From: Agapanthus africanus
Taxonomy: Eukaryota > Streptophyta > Magnoliopsida > Asparagales > Amaryllidaceae
Direction: 5' to 3'
DNA: 64,000 bases
Assembly (NCBI GenBank): GCA_030015575.1
Contig: CM057350.1
Location: forward strand, 523,210,959-523,274,958
The position numbers and the translations under genes were made by a program. The notes under the pieces are model-generated. The model saw only the letters and a program-made list of their open reading frames with translations. It was not told the DNA's origin and did no database searches. Shown here in pieces: positions 22,630 to 34,403 of this stretch; the first letter of the stretch is position 1, and each line of letters begins with the position of its first letter.

Positions 22630-25345
22630 CGGATATATTTGACCGAACCCGCTTGTTATACTGAGCTGGGGAACGTTGGTCCCTCTCCAACTTATAATTG
22701 TTATAAGACAGAGCAAGAAATTGGGGAATACCAGATTTCCCGTGCCGCCCAAACGAAGAAAGTGCATATTGATGCATCATCTTCGGGTGTGTTCATTACA
22801 CAGAACCGTTTCTCAGTATCCTTTACATCCTGGGTATGTGATACCGGATTAGGATCCCGCATATGTAATCTGTTACATGGGCTACAGATAGGTAGAGAAC
22901 TGAGAACGGGTGATAAGTTTCATGAGATAGAAAACGGTGCAAGTGTTGCAGCCAAGTCTGTTGGTCACTGTCACCCTGTATTACCAGAATACATTGATTC
23001 TGAACAAATGTTATTAGATACCGAACCTGATATACAAAATCATATCAGTCTCTTTATTAGTAAAGAAGGATATAATTTTGTATTGTTGGATAATGTTTTG
23101 AACATTTCCTATATTAAGAGTTGATCAGTTCAGGCACGTTATCTAAAAGCATTGACGTTCTAAATCAAACTACAGATCTTAGTATACAGAACACACACAA
23201 GAGGAAGAGTTCAGAAATGAACGGATCCTTCTTGAGGCATTGTAGACTAGGTCATATCAATGCGACCCGACTGGCTGAAGTTACATATAGATGCATATTT
23301 AAATTAGTTTGAATTTACATCTTATGAAACTTGCCGGTCATGTCACAAAGATAAGATGACCACAGCTCTGTTTATTAGAAACAGAGAAAGAGTTAGTGAA
23401 CTCTTGGGATTGATACATGCTGATGTATGAAAGTCTCCTGTCTACACATGCCAAGACTGGTTCTTTGTACTTCATTACATTCTCTGATGATCTCTCAAGA
23501 TTCAGACATATGTTCCTGTTGAAACACAAGTCCGAACCTTTTGAGATATTCACAGAATATAAGTTAGAAGTAGAGAACCAAAATACGGGTATAAGTATTA
23601 TGTCCTTTGATGAGATCAAGGAGGAGAATACTTAAGCACGGAATTCCTGGACTATTCTAAAGGAGAATGAGATTCTCTCTCAGCCTTACTCCTTCGTATA
23701 CACCACAGCACGTCGGTGTATCGGGGTAGAGCATTAGCACCCTATTTGATATGGTGTGCTCTATGATGAGTACTACTGAGTTTCCTATTTCCTTTAGGGA
23801 GTTATGCACTTGAGAAGTTGCATACCTATTGAATAGGGTTCGAATCAAATCAGTTGCCTACCACTTCATATGTGATATGGAAAGGGAAGAGCCTGTATCT
23901 TAAGCTTGTTAAGATTTGGGGTTGTCCGGCCTATGTCTGAAAGCAAAATCCGGACAAGCTCAAGGCAAGATCTGTTATGTAGAACTGGAAAGGTTCCAGC
24001 TATACAAACTGCAGCTGATAATTTGGTAGAACCAAAGGATTCAATAGTTTCCAACGAACCTCAGCCTCTCCGACGATCTAGTAGGGTTCCTCACCCACCT
24101 GAGAGATACTTCGGTTTCTCTATGACAGTGGGAGCGAGGATTGCATCATGAGATGATGACCCAACTAGTTTCGAGCTGGCCATCAGGAGTGGGACTCTGT
24201 AAGAATGGCTGGGTGCTTATCGATCTGAGATGGAATCCTTATACACCAACAAAGTATGGACTTTGGTTGCTTTATCTGAAGGGTTAAATCCCCATCAGGA
24301 GCGAGTATATCTTGAGAAGATTACTTGGTGTACATGGAAAAGTTGAGACTTTCAAAGCTATACTTAAGTCCATCCAGATCCTACTTGCCACAGCTACATA
24401 CCATGACTACGATATCTGGTGGTTGGGTGTCATGACAGCTTTTCTAAATGATGTTTTAGAAAATAGCGTCTATAAGTACACAGCCAGAGGGCTTCGTAGA
24501 CAGTGGGAGCAGCGGAAACGTGTGCAAGATGTTTTATATGATAAAACAGGCATCGCGGAGTTGGAACATCTATTTTGATGTGGTAGTCAAAGAGTTTGAC
24601 TTCATCAAAATGGTAGATGAACCTTGTATATACGAAAAGGTAGTAGAGAGTATGGTGGAGATCCTCGTAGAGTACGTGGATGACATACTCTTGATAGGGA
24701 AGGAGTTTCCTATGCTACGCTCGGTCAATCTCCGCTTATCACAAGGATTCTCCATATAAGATCAAAGTGATACCTCCTAAATCCTGGGTTTTTGGATCTA
24801 TGAGATAAATCTAATTGGATGTTAGGATTCTCACTAGTTGTAGTGAGATGGTATCAATCGATCCTGGGGAGAATCACTGGAAATGTTCCAGGGTGATAAG
24901 GATGACTGAATGTCAGTCGCAGGCATTGTTTATACCCTCAGTGGAGGGACGGTATGTTGGAAGAGTTCCAAGCTAGATACCGTGACATACTAGACGATTA
25001 GAGGCAAGATACATCATTACCAAGGATGCTACCAAAAGAGGCAGTCTGGATATTTATAAGTTCATAAGATGAACTTCGTTCCTACCATTGTGTGACAATG
25101 GAGTTGTGGCTTCAGCCAAGGAACTACCGTCCCATCAGAAACCCAGATATAATTCTTAGGCAGTATCACCTGATCATGGAGATGGATGATCTCCAATGTG
25201 ATCGAGGTTAGGAGAGCAGACACAGAGGACGACAGCGCGGATCCATTCACAAAGGCCTTTTTCCCAGTAGAGACTTTTATGGGATGGTTGAGTATGAGAT
25301 ACTTCAACCGCAGCTAATTGTTGGGTATGCGATACCACAACAGAT
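22630..25345 (+). pseudogene. Copia B polymerase remnant
   Basis: Pieces in several frames, in copia order. 22639-23124 has the conserved N-terminus and the protease, changed to DTGLGSRIC where copia A has DTGSGSHIC. A frameshift at 23110-23123 ends it; 23121-23312 has HCRLGHINATRLA. Integrase fragments follow to about 23650. RT is seen at 24312-24759 with EYVDDILLIG kept, but a deletion removes the part joining ETFKA to LKSIQ. RNase H remnants run to about 25307. The frameshift before TGA at 23122 and two RT indels are shared with copia C. No functional enzyme can be made. Confidence 0.9.
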
Positions 25346-25367
25346 GGCCCTAGTGCAAGTGGGAGAT
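25346..25367 (+). other. Copia B polypurine tract
   Basis: ggccctagtgcaagtgggag then att, directly before TGTTAG of the 3' LTR. Confidence 0.8.
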
Positions 25368-27537
25368 TGTTAGTTATATGTATGCCCTAGAGGCCATTAC
25401 TGTACATACGATGTATATTGTAGTGGATGCTGGGACATATATAGGGAGGACTTTCTTGCTCGACATGATAGTATGCTATCTAGTTGTACTTTATCTTAAC
25501 ATGTACTCTGATTGTCTCTATATTACATGTTGATAAACCCCTTAGGATATGTACTCGACTACTGGGACTATGATGAGATCATACTAGTGGGGCCACGGTA
25601 GTCGACGAGTACATCCTATAACCGTTCCTAGTCGAGGGTGTATCGAGACAGGGCATCGATGCACCAGAGTAGACTAGCATATACGCATCTTGACCCATAT
25701 GATGGGCGATGGATGATCCCATATCCATCGGTGTTTGACATCAAGGATGGTGTACGGGTGCTCAGTGGAGACTGGGTACACTGGACGGACTCGCCGAGAA
25801 CTCCCAAATGGTATTATACCATACGTCAGATGGCAGTTCTCCGGTGACACTGGTACAGAATAGTCTGTCGACCCGAGATCGTCATAGAGTCTTGTGTGAT
25901 TCCCACTGTGCTTTGATTTCCATCATACCACGTCCAAGAGGGCGTGCAAAAAGGTGGCTTTTGGGTACAGTCCCGAATCACATGGAGGCAATGAGCGATA
26001 GGAGGGGATTCGTCTCTCCCGGTATAGGGAGTTGATGTTGTGCTGTGTTCGATTGGCTATAACCGGAAATCCCTGGCCAGGGTTGCTGAGATTTACTGGT
26101 AAGTGTTATCAGTAGTTTCTCGAACTGTTATAGACCTCATATCGACACGACTTATCAAGTTACTGGGGTCTGACGTTTACCACCCCTAGGCGAGATATGC
26201 AACATATCAGACGACGAGACCGGACTGTACGGGAGTGTTACTGTTTGGATTCACAGGAGAATGTACAGGCTTGCTTGTTGATCTTCTGAGTGCTCAATAC
26301 CTGGGTAGCTGTTACGTTTAGCTGACCGCTTGCAGCTTGTGGGTGTTTGATATGATCATCACCTACTGCCGGCGTATTGACGATTCTTTAGAGTCCTACA
26401 CAGAGGTTTCTTGACTCAAGCAAAACGGAGTAGGAGCACATATGTGATATGTGCGGGACCGAGGATAATGCGATATGTGATACCGTATTATATTCTCGCG
26501 ATATTTGATATCAGCCGGGTCATCGGATCAAGTGTTGATTCGATGAATCGGTACGGATAAATATTAGTCGGTTATATGCGATATAGCCGGATTGTCGGAT
26601 CAAGTGTTGATTCGATAATTTAATGTATAATAATATATATGATATATTAAATTACATTAACTAATATTAGCTCACTAAAAGATTCTTTTTCTCACTCGGG
26701 TAATACATTGATATATATGCGATATATGTTAATTGTATTATTTTATTTGGTTACAATAAATATTATATATGTGATATATAATATTGTAACATGATATGAT
26801 AAATAATGAAACATGTTTAGTAGAGATTAAACAAGATTAGGATTTGATTTGGGTTAATGGTTTCTAGATGATTCTAGAAGGTTTTTGTTTTGTCATGGAA
26901 AAGATATTTACTTATGACTCATTCTTAACTCAACCCAAAACCCTAACCCTTGGTTAATTCTCTACAGTGGTTAAGTGAACCATGGTTGCATAATTGATCA
27001 TTATCTCCTTTTCCTATTCATCACAAAAAAGGATTATTATTATATTCATCTTCTTCCTCCTTCATTCTTTCATGAAAAGCTTACTAGTTTTTCAAAAGGT
27101 GATGAATAAATATGAGAAAAAGATAAATAAAGAGAGCAAAAATCCTACTTCATCATCCTCATCTTCCCTTGCCATTTAGATGAGGGTGTTCACATCATTT
27201 CATGAGTGTTAGCTTGTGTTAAAGAAACTTCAAGGTAGATCATCTTAGTATCGAAGATCGGAAGCAAAGGTTGCGTCTTTTTCTTCGTGGAATCTCTCGA
27301 GAGTCCGGATCCCGATGATCGCAGCGAAGGGACCACAACACGGAGCATATGAAGTGAAGGACCGGATCTACAAAGGTTGTAATCCCTTTCACTTAGTGTT
27401 AAAATGTTTAGCATGTTAGTTTTCGCCTAATCTCTAGTTTAAAGTTCCGTATTCGGGTTGTTCGGCACGGCTAAATTTTTAAATCGGGCAAGGTTGATGC
27501 CTCGTAGACCCTTGTGCGCGTGCCTAGCAACCCTACA
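25368..27537 (+). repeat. Copia B 3' LTR
   Basis: Same length as the 5' LTR, ending CCTACA, then GACAA. No gene. Confidence 0.96.
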
Positions 27538-27557
27538 GACAAAACATCTCTTAATCA
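27538..27557 (+). repeat. Copia B right duplication and end of G 5' LTR
   Basis: GACAA (27538-27542) then the last 15 bp of the G 5' LTR, ending CTTAATCA. Together with 16010-17368 this gives 1,374 bp, equal to the 3' LTR. Confidence 0.95.
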
Positions 27558-27559
27558 AA

Positions 27560-27577
27560 TGGCGCCGTTGCCAGGGA
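27560..27577 (+). other. Element G primer-binding site (tRNA-Asp)
   Basis: TGGCGCCGTTGCCAGGGA, two bases after the LTR. It differs at one base from the tRNA-Asp match usual in Athila and Tat elements. Confidence 0.9.
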
Positions 27578-28667
27578 TGGCGTAAAATTTCCTTTTTGTA
27601 ATTTCGGGTTAATATAAAATATAAAGAAACCATAAAAATCTGAAAAAACAAAAATAAAAAAATAAAAAAATTCTATCATCTTTTATTGTTTGAAGGGTTT
27701 TCTTTGTGGATCTTTGCAGGATTGACGGATCTGAAACAATACAGAAGGAAAATCGGGAAAGGGTACATCAGAACAGAGGTAGATTGCTACAGAAGAGCCG
27801 TACAAATTTTTTCAGAGCACGATCCCTCCTTATCACCGCGGAACCGCGGCCTAGGGGTGTCATCTGCGGCGGAAACGCGGTCTTGTGGAGTCTTCTCTGC
27901 ACGAAAATTGCTTGGTTTGTTTTCTCATTCTCCCCTTTACAAATCCCCATATATCTTTTGCCAAATCTTCTGCAAGATTCTTTGCGCTAAAAATCTTCTT
28001 CCCCCTTCCAATAATTGATTTTCTGCAGGATTCTTTGCGCCACGCTAAAAAGCAAATTGATTGCAAGTGATTTACTGCTTTGCATACTTTAATCTGACTT
28101 TAAGGGGCTATTGACCAATTCAGATTGGGTGGGGATTTCATCACCCTTCCCAGGACCCCAGAAAACACCTAAAGCATTTTGCATTGACCATAATTAATAA
28201 AAAATACTAGACTCAGCCCTAAGGAAATCGAGCTCAATAGGAAAAGGACTAGTATAGGCATCGACCGTTTATCCTAACTGATTTTACGGTGTCTAGGCTA
28301 GTGGTTTTTAATTAGGCCCACTGTCGTGGTGGTTCCTTCCCACTTACCTGGCCGTACTTGTCCGTGAAGAGGCGGTTTGAGGTCCTATCTCTAGGCCTTT
28401 GGAACAGTTAGGAGCTGTCTAGCTGACCTAGGTGACCCTAGACTTAGGCCTGATTATGCATGTGTGGTTAATTGCATTTGTATCACTAGTCTCTTTTCAA
28501 AATCTTTTTGCAAAAGCTCACTTAAAAAGAAAAAGGAAAATCTTTTCAAAACTTGCAACTTGTCGCTAAAGAATCTTTGCACTCACTCACACCACTTCTT
28601 CTTATTGACGTTTTCTTACCTTCACACTCTATCCTTCATCTTTCGACTACACTAACCCTTTTAGTGT
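27578..28667 (+). other. Element G leader
   Basis: About 1.1 kb before the first gag ATG. Only short frames without domains. It contains an A-rich stretch near 27640-27670, a GC-rich hairpin at 27834-27882, and a repeated tgcaagattctttgcgc / tgcaggattctttgcgc pair near 27970 and 28024. Confidence 0.7.
27834..27882. repeat. GC-rich hairpin variant in element G leader
   Basis: CCGCGGAACCGCGGC followed 15 nt later by GCGGCGGAAACGCGG. The left half alone is a near-palindrome; the right half is imperfect. Related to the hairpins in the G LTR and the copia leaders. Confidence 0.65.
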
Positions 28668-30105
28668 ATGTCCGGTTGGACTAGGGACCCTAGCGCCCGA
28701 TTAGTCCGTATTTCGTTGGTACCGACCGACGAACCTTTCGACTCCGAAGTCGAAATCTTGTCAACTTCTTCACTTTCACCATCACATTCTTCCGAAGGTA
28801 TGTCGGGATACGATCCTAACAACACCTTACCAACGGGACTGATTCCACCTCCGTTAGGTGCGAATAACCCGAATCTTCGGCCTGTCGAAGCGCCCGCACG
28901 AGTCGCGCTCCAGGATCTTTTTTACCCCATCCGCACCGCCCTTCCTACTTGCCTTTCCCTCCCACCGGCTAATGGGGACAATTTTGAGATAAAACCCCAC
29001 TTCATCAATATGCTGCCTAAGTTTCATGGTTTGGAATCCGAAGATGCATATATCTTTATCAACAAATTCCAAAACGTTTGCGCCATGATGAAAACTACGC
29101 TATAAGGCTAGGGTCATTCCTTTCACCTTATGTGACCTAGCCGAGAAGTGGCTATACAGCACCGCATCACACTCAATTAGAAATTGGGACGAGTTTGTGA
29201 AAGATTTTCTTAAAAAGTTCTATCCTCATCACAAAACTGCTAAAATCCGTAATGAGATTATACAATTTTCACAGCTTCCTGCCGAACCATTTTGGAAATA
29301 TTTTGAAAGATTCAAAGACCTACTCATTCAATGCCCTCACCATGGGATCGAAAGATGGCAACTTTCCCAAACATTATACGAGGGATTGAACCCGGCAACG
29401 AAGCAGTTGCTAGAAACCATTAGTCAAGGTCACTTTCTGTCCAAATCTAGTGAGGAAGCGTGGCAGTTTCTTGAGGATCTTAGTGAACAAACAATTCAGT
29501 GGGAAAGCACCAAGACCACATCATCATCTACTTCTATTGGTCAACCTAGGGCAGACATACATCAAGTAGAGATGTCAATTGCTATGAAGGCCGAGATGGC
29601 CGCTCTTACGAAAAAGCTAGAAGCGCTTGAGACCAAAATCTCAGCACCTTCTCCTGCCCCTGTTGTGCCCCCACGAACTGTTTGTGCTTGTTGTTCGAAT
29701 CCATCACATCTCACTGAAGAGTGTCCTTACAATGCATCCACTCAAGGACAAGATTAAGTCAATGCTGCCTTTCAGCAACGACAAAGAAATGATCCATACT
29801 CTTTAACATACAATCCGGGTTGGAAGAGCCACCCTAATTTCGCTTGGAACCAAAATCAACAATCCCAAGGAAACAACAATTTTCAAAGGGCTCCTCCTCC
29901 ACAACAACAAGCACCTCCACAAACTCAATTTCAGCAACCTCTCCAACAGCAACCTTACCCTAATCAGATGAACAATTTTGTGCCCAACAATTTTGTTCCC
30001 CCTCAAAATGCTGTTAGCTCGCTCGAAAGAAGTCTAGAAGCATTCCTAAAGCAATCTGCACAATCCACAGCTAGGATAGAGACTTCTGTTCAATCTTTGG
30101 TGTAA
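28668..30105 (+). pseudogene. Element G gag (Athila type)
   Basis: From ATG at 28668: capsid entry FEIKPHFINMLPKFHGLESE near residues 100-120. The frame shifts at about 29095-29101 and continues in another frame with LAEKWLYSTA, FLKKFYPHHKTAKIRNEI and QCPHHGIERWQLSQTLYEGL. A zinc knuckle CACCSNPSHLTEEC (CCHC) lies near 29685-29726. TAA at 29755-29757 and TAA at 30103-30105 are in frame and each fits CAA changed by C-to-T. A Gln/Pro-rich stretch lies between them. The frame then runs on into the polymerase, so gag and pol were originally one frame. Confidence 0.9.
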
Positions 30106-33100
30106 AACAGTGCCTCACATGATCAAAGCATCAAAGCTATTGAGGCACAAATTGCACAACTCAACGCAGCATTGAAAGAGCGAGAGAAAGGAAAGCTTCC
30201 GTCTCAACCACTCCCAAATCCTGGTCACGCACATGTTGCACATGAACAGCAGAATCATAACGTGAATGCTGTGACTACGTTGAGATCCGGAAAAGTGCTG
30301 CAAAACAATGTGGGTATTCACCATGACACCTCTGCCGGTGGTTCTTCATCTTCCTCTTCTTCTTCGTTAGAGCCTATTCTCCATCCTTCACATGGCTCTA
30401 CTTCTTCTAGCTCGAACGGACCCTCTTCTCACAACACGAACACATCTATACGGGGTTCCGTTCCAACTCAACAATCTGATCCGCAAAAATTGGACTCAAC
30501 AACTTTTCAAAATGTTCCTTTTCCAAATCGGTTGAGATCCAATAAACCAACTCCACAGATGGAGAAGATTGTAGAGTTGTTCAAACAGGTTAGCATAAAT
30601 ATCCCTCTTTTGGATGCAATCCAACAAGTTCCTTCATATGCAAAAATCTTAAAGGACTTATGCACCAAAAAGAGGAAGTCACAAGTACCAAAGAAAGTTT
30701 TCGTGGCTAGTGCTGTTAGTGATGCTCTTGTCAATTCTTTACCCCCAAAGCACAAGGACCCCGGTTGTCCTACTATTTCGATCACAATTGGGAACAAGAC
30801 CATCAATAGAGCACTATTAGATCTTGGTGCTAGTGTCAATTTGCTACCTTATTCGGTGTACGAACAATTAGGCGTTGGAGAGCTTAAGCCCACTAATTGT
30901 ACTCTCCAAATGGCCGACCGATCAATCACCCATCCTAGGGGAGAGTTGGAGGATGTGTTAATTAAAGTAGGGGATTTCATTTTTCCCGTTGACTTTATTG
31001 TTATGGATACACAGCCTGTCGCTAACCCCCGTAATCAAATTCCGGTGATACTTGGTCGACCATTCCTCGCGACTTCTAACGCGGTAATCAACTGTCGTAA
31101 CGGTTCAATGAATCTATCTTTTGGCAAGATGACAGTTGAGCTTAACATTTTCAAGTTAGGAAGTCAGCCTTGCGAGCCTAATTCTAGCGTACTTGATGTG
31201 TGCTCGATCGATGAGATCGCGGAGGAGGACTGTGAGTTCGAAAATTTTATGTTTGATCACAGTAATATAGACGCCACTAGTGCGTTCCTCCTAGAATCCG
31301 ACACAACTTTCACGACGGACAAAGATTATGAGTGTTTCACCTTTGTTGATGATCTTGAAGACTCTCCACCCGAGTTTGAGTCTTTTGCTTTTTCGGATGA
31401 GTTAGTTGAACCATCCGACTCGGTAGCATACACTCAATTTGAACCTTTGATGGAATCCTTCGAGTTTGAAACAGTTACTCCATTGTTACCATCTATTGTT
31501 TCACCACCTAAACTCGAGCTAAAGCTTTTGCCGTCGCACCTAAAATATGCTTATCTAGGTGAAAATGAGACCTTACCAGTTATCATATCGGCCTCTCTAG
31601 CTCTTGAGCAAGAGAAGGCTCTTTTAACGGTCTTATACAATAATCGGCAAGCTTTCGGCTGGTCTGCAGACATCAAAGGGATTAGTCCCCTCATAGTCGA
31701 ACATCATATACACTTGATGAATGATGCCAAGCCAGCAAGGGATCCACAAAGACGCCTCAACCCCATCATGAAAGAGGCGGTCAAGAAGGAGATTGTTAAG
31801 TGTCTTGATAGCGGTATTATTTACCCTATCTCGGATATCCAATGGGTTAGCCCCATTCATGTCGTGCCAAAGAAATCGGGCATCGCGGTCATCACCAATG
31901 AGGCAAATGAGTTAATTCCCACTCGCACCCAAACTGGGTGGCGAGTTTGCATCGACTACCGAAAACTCAATGCCGCGACAAGGAAGGACCACTTTCCTTT
32001 ACCATTCATTGACCAAATGCTAGAACGATTGGCGGGGCACGAATTCTACTGCTTTTTAGATGGCTATTCCGGTTATAATCAAGTCCCCATAGCTAAAGAG
32101 GATCAAGACAAGACTACATTTACTTGTCCCTTTGGCACTTTTGCTTATCGTCGCATGCCCTTTGGGTTATGCAATGCACCCGCTACATTTCAGCGGTATA
32201 TGATGGGGATCTTCTCGGACATGGTGGAGAAGTTTTTGGAAATCTTTATGGATGATTTCTCCATTTTTGGTGACTCCTTCGATGAGTGTTTACGACATCT
32301 TGACGCAGTTCTCACCCACTGTAGGGAAAAGAACTTGACTTTGAATTGGGAGAAGTGCCACTTTATGGTACGAGAAGGCATTGTCTTAGGACATGTAATC
32401 TCGCAAAACGGCATAGAGGTTGATAGAGCTAAAATCGAAGTCATTTCTAATCTTCCTCCTCCTAAATGCGTCAAAGATATCCGAGCTTTCCTTGGCCATG
32501 CCGGTTTTTATAGACGGTTCATCAAGGACTTTAGCAAGATTGCTAGACCCTTGACTCTCTTGTTGGCCAAGGACACTACCTTTGTTTTCGACTCAACTTG
32601 CATGGAAGCGTTTGAGTCTTTGAAACACTCACTCATTTCTGCGCCCATCCTGTCATCTCCAAACTGGACGCATCCCTTCGAAATTATGTGCGACGCATCA
32701 GATTTTGCCATTGGTGCTGTTCTTAGACAACACATTAACAAGATGCCGCATGTAATTTACTACGCTAGCCGAACATTAAATGAGGCCCAATTAAACTACA
32801 CAACAACAGAAAAAGAGTTTTTAGCGGTTGTGTTTGCACTTGAAAAATTTCGGCCTTATTTAATCGGCTCTCCAGTTATAGTGTACACGGATCACTCAGC
32901 TCTTCGCCACCTTTTTGCGAAGAAGGATGCTAAGTCTAGGCTAATACGTTGGATCCTTTTGCTGCAAGAATTTGACCTTGTTATAAGGGACAAAAAAGGA
33001 TGTGAAAACGTAGTGGCCGATCATCTTTCACGACTTCCTTCTTCGCCTACACTTGAACTTCCTATCACTGATGTTTTCCCCGATGAGCAACTCTTGACCG

Positions 33101-34403
33101 TTGCTTGCGAACCATGGTTCGCCGATATTGTAAACCACTTAGCCACCGGCTTGATACCTAAAGATTGGTCGAAACAAGATAAACTTCGATTTTTGTCCCA
33201 AGTAAAGCATTTTTACTGGGATGAACCTTATCTTTTTAAATATTGTTCCGACCAAATCATTCGTCGGTGTGTGCCAGAAAATGAGGTCAAGAGTGTGCTG
33301 TCTTTTTGCCACGATCAAGCATGTGGCGGGCACTTTGGCCCAAAGAAGACAGCCGAGAAAGTTTTGCAATGTGGCTTCTATTGGCCACGACTCTTCAAAG
33401 ATGCATTCGAATACTGCAAAACTTGCTCCCGGTGCCAATACTTGGGCCGGATATCGCGGAGAAACGAAATGCCGCTCCAACCAATTTGGTTGTAGACATT
33501 TTTGATGTTTGGGGTATAGATTTTATGGGACCATTTCCTAACTCTTTTGGAAATGTGTATATTCTTTTGGCTGTTGACTATGTTTCAAAGTGGGTCGAGA
33601 CTGTACCAAGTCGAACGAATAACAACAAGGTTGTCGTTCGATTTCTAAAAGAACACATCTTTTCTCGATTTGGGCACCCTCGTGCGATAATAAGTGATAA
33701 TGGTTCTCACTTTTGCAACAGGACTTTTGAGTCCTTAATGCGCAAATACTCTATCACCCATAAGCTGTCAACGCCATACCATCCCCAAACATGTGGGCAA
33801 GCCGAGGTCTCGAATCGGCAAATTAAGCAAATCTTGGAGAAAACGGTTTCTAAAAACCGTAAAGATTGGTCACTCAAATTAATCGACGCGCTATGGGCTT
33901 TCCGTACTGCATACAAGACCGATCTTGGCATATCTCCATACCGGCTTGTTTACGGGAAGGCTTGCCACCTTCCAGTAGAAATTGAGCATAAGGCATTTTG
34001 GGCCATTAAAGAGCTGAATTTATCTTTAGGGGATGCGGGAAGCAACCGAAAGCTGCAATTGAATGAATTGGAGGAGCTGCGGGATGAGGCATATGATAAT
34101 GCCGTGATTGCCAAGAACCGAGCTAAGGTATTTCATGATAAAAACCTTTTGCGAAAGACATTTAAACAAGGTCAACAGGTTTTATTATATGATACTCGGT
34201 TACATTTTCATCCCTGCAAGCTCCGGTCCCGATGGAATGGACCTTTTGTAGTCCGCACCGTTTATCCGCACGGTGCGGTTGATCTTGAGAATCCAGAAGA
34301 CGGTACTTTATTCAAAGTAAATGGACATCGATTGAAACCGTTCTTCTCAGCGGACCATTCGGAGGAGCTCCTGCTTTTACAGGAGCCGATTTACACCGAT
34401 TAA
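30106..34403 (+). pseudogene. Element G protease-RT-RNase H-integrase polyprotein, one frameshift
   Basis: An open stretch of over 1,100 codons (ATG at 30172, stop at 33493-33495) then, after a frame change at about 33478-33485, to TAA at 34401-34403. In order: TTLRSGK linker, protease LLDLGASVNLLP (near 30815-30850), RT with VCIDYRKLN and the catalytic FMDDFSIFG (near 32245), RNase H with CDASDFAIGAVL, TDHSAL and ADHLSRL, integrase zinc region ([10 protein letters not shown] ... CKTCSRCQ, 33320-33440), then catalytic residues in [17 protein letters not shown] and the conserved Glu of [10 protein letters not shown]. The DLG protease and the linker are Athila-lineage marks. All catalytic residues I can see are kept, so only the lesions prevent expression. 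Confidence 0.93.

Larger units (their letters stand above)
19552..22638 (+). other. Copia B long leader, no gag
   Basis: About 3.1 kb without a gag-like frame. It corresponds to the A leader but carries an extra segment of roughly 380 bp (about 20390-20760) also present in C (about 53150-53530). It includes the duplicated module (about 21575-21830), TCAA/TTGA dyads (19867-19879, 20252-20264, 22184-22201) and a pyrimidine-CAG tract ending at 22592. Confidence 0.75.
17369..27537 (+). mobile_element. Copia B: full-length, defective Ty1/copia element
   Basis: Two 2,170-bp LTRs (17369-19538; 25368-27537) flanked by GACAA. By eye the LTRs differ at about 31 positions (1.4%). The primer site matches tRNA-iMet. 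The leader is homologous to copia A; the polymerase is riddled with frameshifts and deletions, several shared with copia C. It sits in the 5' LTR of element G. Confidence 0.96.

Noticed and set aside
30172-33495. Long open frame as a host gene
   Set aside because: Its protease, RT, RNase H and integrase motifs and its position between LTRs make it retrotransposon polymerase.
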